A stretch of 64,000 bases of DNA from Cognatundibacterium crateris (GTDB lineage Bacteria; Pseudomonadota; Gammaproteobacteria; Burkholderiales; Burkholderiaceae_D). Made by a program: the position numbers and the translations under genes. The stretch spans positions 124,001 through 188,000 of the forward strand of contig NZ_JAABOS010000006.1 of NCBI RefSeq assembly GCF_010078235.1. The letters are read 5' to 3'. The notes below the pieces were generated by a model that worked only from the letters and a program-made list of their open reading frames with translations, had not been told where the DNA came from and did not search any database. Of the stretch, positions 61,623-64,000 are shown one piece after another; position 1 is the stretch's first letter, and every line of letters starts with the position of its first letter.

Positions 61623-62581
61623 TGAGTGATTTTGATATGCAATCCCTGGGTAAAGTAGGCGTACTGTTCGGCGGTCGTTCTGCTGAGCGCGAAGTCTCGC
61701 TGATGTCCGGTAACGGCGTATTAGCTGCTTTGCGCAGCAAGGGTGTGGATGCGCATCCGTTTGATCCGGCTGAACGCAGCGTGGCTGAACTGCAGGCGGA
61801 AAAATTTGATCGCGTTTTCATCGCGCTGCATGGCCGCTATGGCGAAGACGGCAGCCTGCAGGGTGTGCTCGAACAATGCAATATTCCTTACACCGGCAGC
61901 GGTGTGATGGCATGTGCGATAGGAATGGATAAAATTTTCACCAAGCGCATCTGGCAAACCCACGGCATCAGCACGCCGGGCTATGCAGTGCTCAATGCAC
62001 AGTCCGATTTGCAGGCTTTAGGTCAGAATCTGGGCTTGCCTATGATACTGAAGCCGCCGCATGAAGGTTCGACCATCGGTATTACCAAAGTCAATCATAC
62101 TGCTGACATACAACAGGCTTATACTCTCGCCGCGCAATTTGATGAGGTGGTGCTGGCAGAAGAATTTATCGAAGGCCGTGAATTCACGGTCGCGATCCTG
62201 GGCCGTGGTGAACAAGCCTATGCCTTGCCAATTATTGAGATCGTGGCACCGGAAGGCAATTACGATTACCAAAACAAATACTTCACTGACGATACCAAGT
62301 ATTTATGTCCAGCGCCGCTGACGGCAGAACTGAGTGCGACTATCCAGAAAATGGCAGTGGATGCCTATCGTGCCCTCGATTGTGAAGGCTGGGCACGTAT
62401 CGATGTGCTGGTGCGCGAATCGGATCAGCGGCCTTTCCTGCTGGAGATCAATACTTCACCTGGTATGACCGGACATTCACTGGTGCCTATGGCTGCCAAG
62501 GCAGTGGGTATGAGTTATGAAGATTTGTGCGTAGAGATATTGAAGACAGCACGCCTGAAAATTTCGGGTGAGAAGTCCTGA
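61622..62581 (+). CDS. ddl: D-alanine-D-alanine ligase
   Basis: ATP-grasp enzyme of 319 residues from the ATG at 61622 ([20 protein letters not shown]). It joins two D-alanines for the pentapeptide. Motifs include [50 protein letters not shown] with the ATP lysine, [16 protein letters not shown] and [18 protein letters not shown] with metal-binding Glu and Asn. The upstream frame extending to 61574 is translation of the 14-bp repeat and is not counted. The length and motifs fit the short proteobacterial DdlB type. Confidence 0.96.
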   Translation: MSDFDMQSLGKVGVLFGGRSAEREVSLMSGNGVLAALRSKGVDAHPFDPAERSVAELQAEKFDRVFIALHGRYGEDGSLQGVLEQCNIPYTGSGVMACAIGMDKIFTKRIWQTHGISTPGYAVLNAQSDLQALGQNLGLPMILKPPHEGSTIGITKVNHTADIQQAYTLAAQFDEVVLAEEFIEGREFTVAILGRGEQAYALPIIEIVAPEGNYDYQNKYFTDDTKYLCPAPLTAELSATIQKMAVDAYRALDCEGWARIDVLVRESDQRPFLLEINTSPGMTGHSLVPMAAKAVGMSYEDLCVEILKTARLKISGEKS

Positions 62582-62610
62582 GCTGAAATGCGGAGCGGAG
62601 TGTAAATTTT

Positions 62611-63393
62611 ATGTGGCATGACATCAGACTGATGAACAATACCGCCAACGCCTTGTTTGGCCTGGTATTGCTCGCGCTGATCGCCTCGGGCGTATGGTGG
62701 GTGATTCATAGACCCATGTTTACGCTGGTCACGATAAAGGTGGAAGGCGTCAACCATGCCAGCCTGCGCCACGTCAATACACTCACGATACGCAATAATG
62801 CGATTCCCAAGATACGCGGGAATTTCTTTACGGCGAATCTGGACTCAGTTCGCGCTGCGTTTGAAAGCGTGCCCTGGGTCAGGAAAGCATCGGTACAGCG
62901 AGAATGGCCGAACCGGCTGGTGATTTCGCTGGATGAGCATGTCGCGCTGGGTACCTGGGGTGATCAGGGTAAGCTGTTGTCGGTCAAAGGCGATGTGTTC
63001 ACCGCGAATCTGGCTGAAGCAGAAGAAGACGCCGATCTGATTGCTTTTGCCGGGCCGGATGGCAGTGAAAAAGAAGTGCTGTCGCAGTATATGCAGTTTA
63101 AAAGCTGGTTTCAGAAAATTGGTCTGGAACCCGATGGCGTGAATTACTCGGGACGCTATGCCTGGAGTGTGAAACTCAATAATGGCATGAATGTGGAGCT
63201 GGGCCGGGTGCAGGATAGCGAAACACTGAAAAACCGGGTTGATCGCCTTATGACGGTTTACCCACAGTTAATCGCCAGTCTGCAAGATAGTATAGAGAGT
63301 GTGGATATGCGTTACCCGAATGGCCTGGCTTTAAAGTCCAGTCATAGCGCTGTGGGTTCAAAAAAACAAATAAAAGCAAGTGGAAAGACATGA
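62611..63393 (+). CDS. ftsQ: Cell division protein FtsQ
   Basis: Bitopic division protein of 260 residues. After a short cytoplasmic part comes one membrane helix (about 11-30, LFGLVLLALIASGVWWVI), then the POTRA domain beginning FTLVTIKVEGVNHASLRHV, followed by the beta domain (WPNRLVISLDEHVALGTWGD near residue 105). It bridges FtsL/FtsB to FtsA and the ring. The C-terminal tail is basic (KKQIKASGKT). The stop overlaps the ftsA ATG by 4 bp. Confidence 0.95.
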   Translation: MWHDIRLMNNTANALFGLVLLALIASGVWWVIHRPMFTLVTIKVEGVNHASLRHVNTLTIRNNAIPKIRGNFFTANLDSVRAAFESVPWVRKASVQREWPNRLVISLDEHVALGTWGDQGKLLSVKGDVFTANLAEAEEDADLIAFAGPDGSEKEVLSQYMQFKSWFQKIGLEPDGVNYSGRYAWSVKLNNGMNVELGRVQDSETLKNRVDRLMTVYPQLIASLQDSIESVDMRYPNGLALKSSHSAVGSKKQIKASGKT

Positions 63394-64000
63394 CAAAAGA
63401 CGCTAAAAATCTGATCGTTGGTCTCGATATCGGGACATCCAAGATCGTGGCCGTGGTTGCCGAGGTGATGGCTGACGGCCGTCATGAAGTCATCGGCCTG
63501 GGCCAGCATGAATCGAAAGGCCTGAAAAAAGGTGTCGTGGTCAATATCGAGGCGACCGTTGAATCGATACAGCGCGCGCTGGAAGAAGCGGAGCTGATGG
63601 CGGACTGCAAAATCAGTCGCGTCTATACCGGTATCGCCGGCAGCCATATCCGTAGCTTCAACTCCAGCGGTATGGTGGCGATTAAGGATAAGGAAGTCAC
63701 CGCAGCTGACGTGTCGCGTGTGATAGAAACCGCAAAAGCCGTCAACATCCCGACCGATCAGCAATTGCTGCATACCTTGCCGCAGGAATTCATCGTCGAC
63801 AGCCAGGATGATGTGCGTGAGCCTATCGGTATGAGCGGTATCCGTCTCGAAGTAAAAGTCCACATCGTGACTGGTGCGGTGTCGGCAGTACAGAATATTG
63901 TGAAGTGCGTACGCCGTTGTGGCCTGGAAGTTTCGGATCTGATTTTGCAACCAATGGCATCGGCCGAAGCGGTACTGACGCGCGATGAAAAAGAACTGGG
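63390..64000 (+). CDS. ftsA: Cell division protein FtsA (3' partial)
   Basis: Actin-like ATPase that anchors FtsZ to the membrane. The ATG at 63390 overlaps the ftsQ stop. About 203 codons are inside the window: domain 1A with the phosphate-1 loop LIVGLDIGTSKIVAVVAEV near residue 8, then the FtsA-specific 1C domain (YTGIAGSHIRSFNSSGMVAI, near residue 78; HTLPQEFIVDSQ, near 129). The C-terminal amphipathic helix and ftsZ must lie beyond the window edge. Confidence 0.96.
   Translation, partial: MTKDAKNLIVGLDIGTSKIVAVVAEVMADGRHEVIGLGQHESKGLKKGVVVNIEATVESIQRALEEAELMADCKISRVYTGIAGSHIRSFNSSGMVAIKDKEVTAADVSRVIETAKAVNIPTDQQLLHTLPQEFIVDSQDDVREPIGMSGIRLEVKVHIVTGAVSAVQNIVKCVRRCGLEVSDLILQPMASAEAVLTRDEKEL

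Overview
The window looks like a chromosomal segment of a betaproteobacterium, most likely an Oxalobacteraceae member of the Undibacterium type. This is an inference: the division and cell-wall cluster has the order mraZ-rsmH-ftsL-ftsI-murE-murF-mraY-murD-ftsW-murG-murC-ddl-ftsQ-ftsA without murB, as in Burkholderiales; small families such as DUF2322 and Hsp15 fit the same group; and the base composition is moderate rather than very GC-rich. No tRNA, rRNA operon, CRISPR array, prophage or transposase gene was seen. One structural RNA, the RNase P RNA (rnpB), is present.

Layout. Positions 1-8.9 kb hold unlinked genes: a 5'-truncated NHL-repeat protein, a DUF885 metallopeptidase-like protein, an SSB-like OB-fold protein, a chemoreceptor, a periplasmic solute-binding protein, DUF2322 and a lipoprotein glycerophosphodiester phosphodiesterase. 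From 8.9 to 14.1 kb lies sbcDC on the minus strand, followed by decayed remains of pxpBC (5-oxoprolinase). From 15 to 27 kb come an M28 peptidase, a sodium:solute symporter, an FmdB-type zinc ribbon protein, DUF502, aspS, a GNAT enzyme, a CsgG-like lipoprotein, a Cache-domain protein, and a tight nudB / EEP-family / clsB / DUF429 operon, then hslR. From 27.4 to 34.9 kb is a fatty-acid beta-oxidation block: a TetR regulator, acyl-CoA dehydrogenase, a FadN/FadB-type bifunctional enzyme, thiolase and enoyl-CoA hydratase.

The most unusual region is 36.2-42.2 kb. A membrane-anchored Ser/Thr protein kinase with C-terminal TPRs is followed by a 135-residue protein of unknown family. Then come two near-identical 46-47-residue peptides, each with its own promoter and terminator and a double-glycine-type leader. 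Convergent to these is a sigma-54-activator-like protein with an FHA-like N-terminus. The 135-residue protein and both peptides end in the same PEADVGTG-x-GP-type tail. This suggests one kinase/FHA-controlled secreted or modified peptide system that I cannot match to a named one.

From 42.3 to 48.4 kb are a ThDP-dependent acetolactate-synthase-like enzyme, rnpB and a large Cache-PAS-GAF-GGDEF-EAL protein. From 48.6 kb to the end runs the dcw cluster, preceded by a four-repeat MraZ operator.

A 102-bp non-coding element with terminal inverted repeats (MITE-like) occurs three times: 3625-3726, 23053-23154 and 45005-45106. The third copy has a 7-bp target duplication and sits 22 bp upstream of the GGDEF-EAL start codon. 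Short tandem repeats, often of 10, 11, 14 or 15 bp, recur at several gene boundaries.
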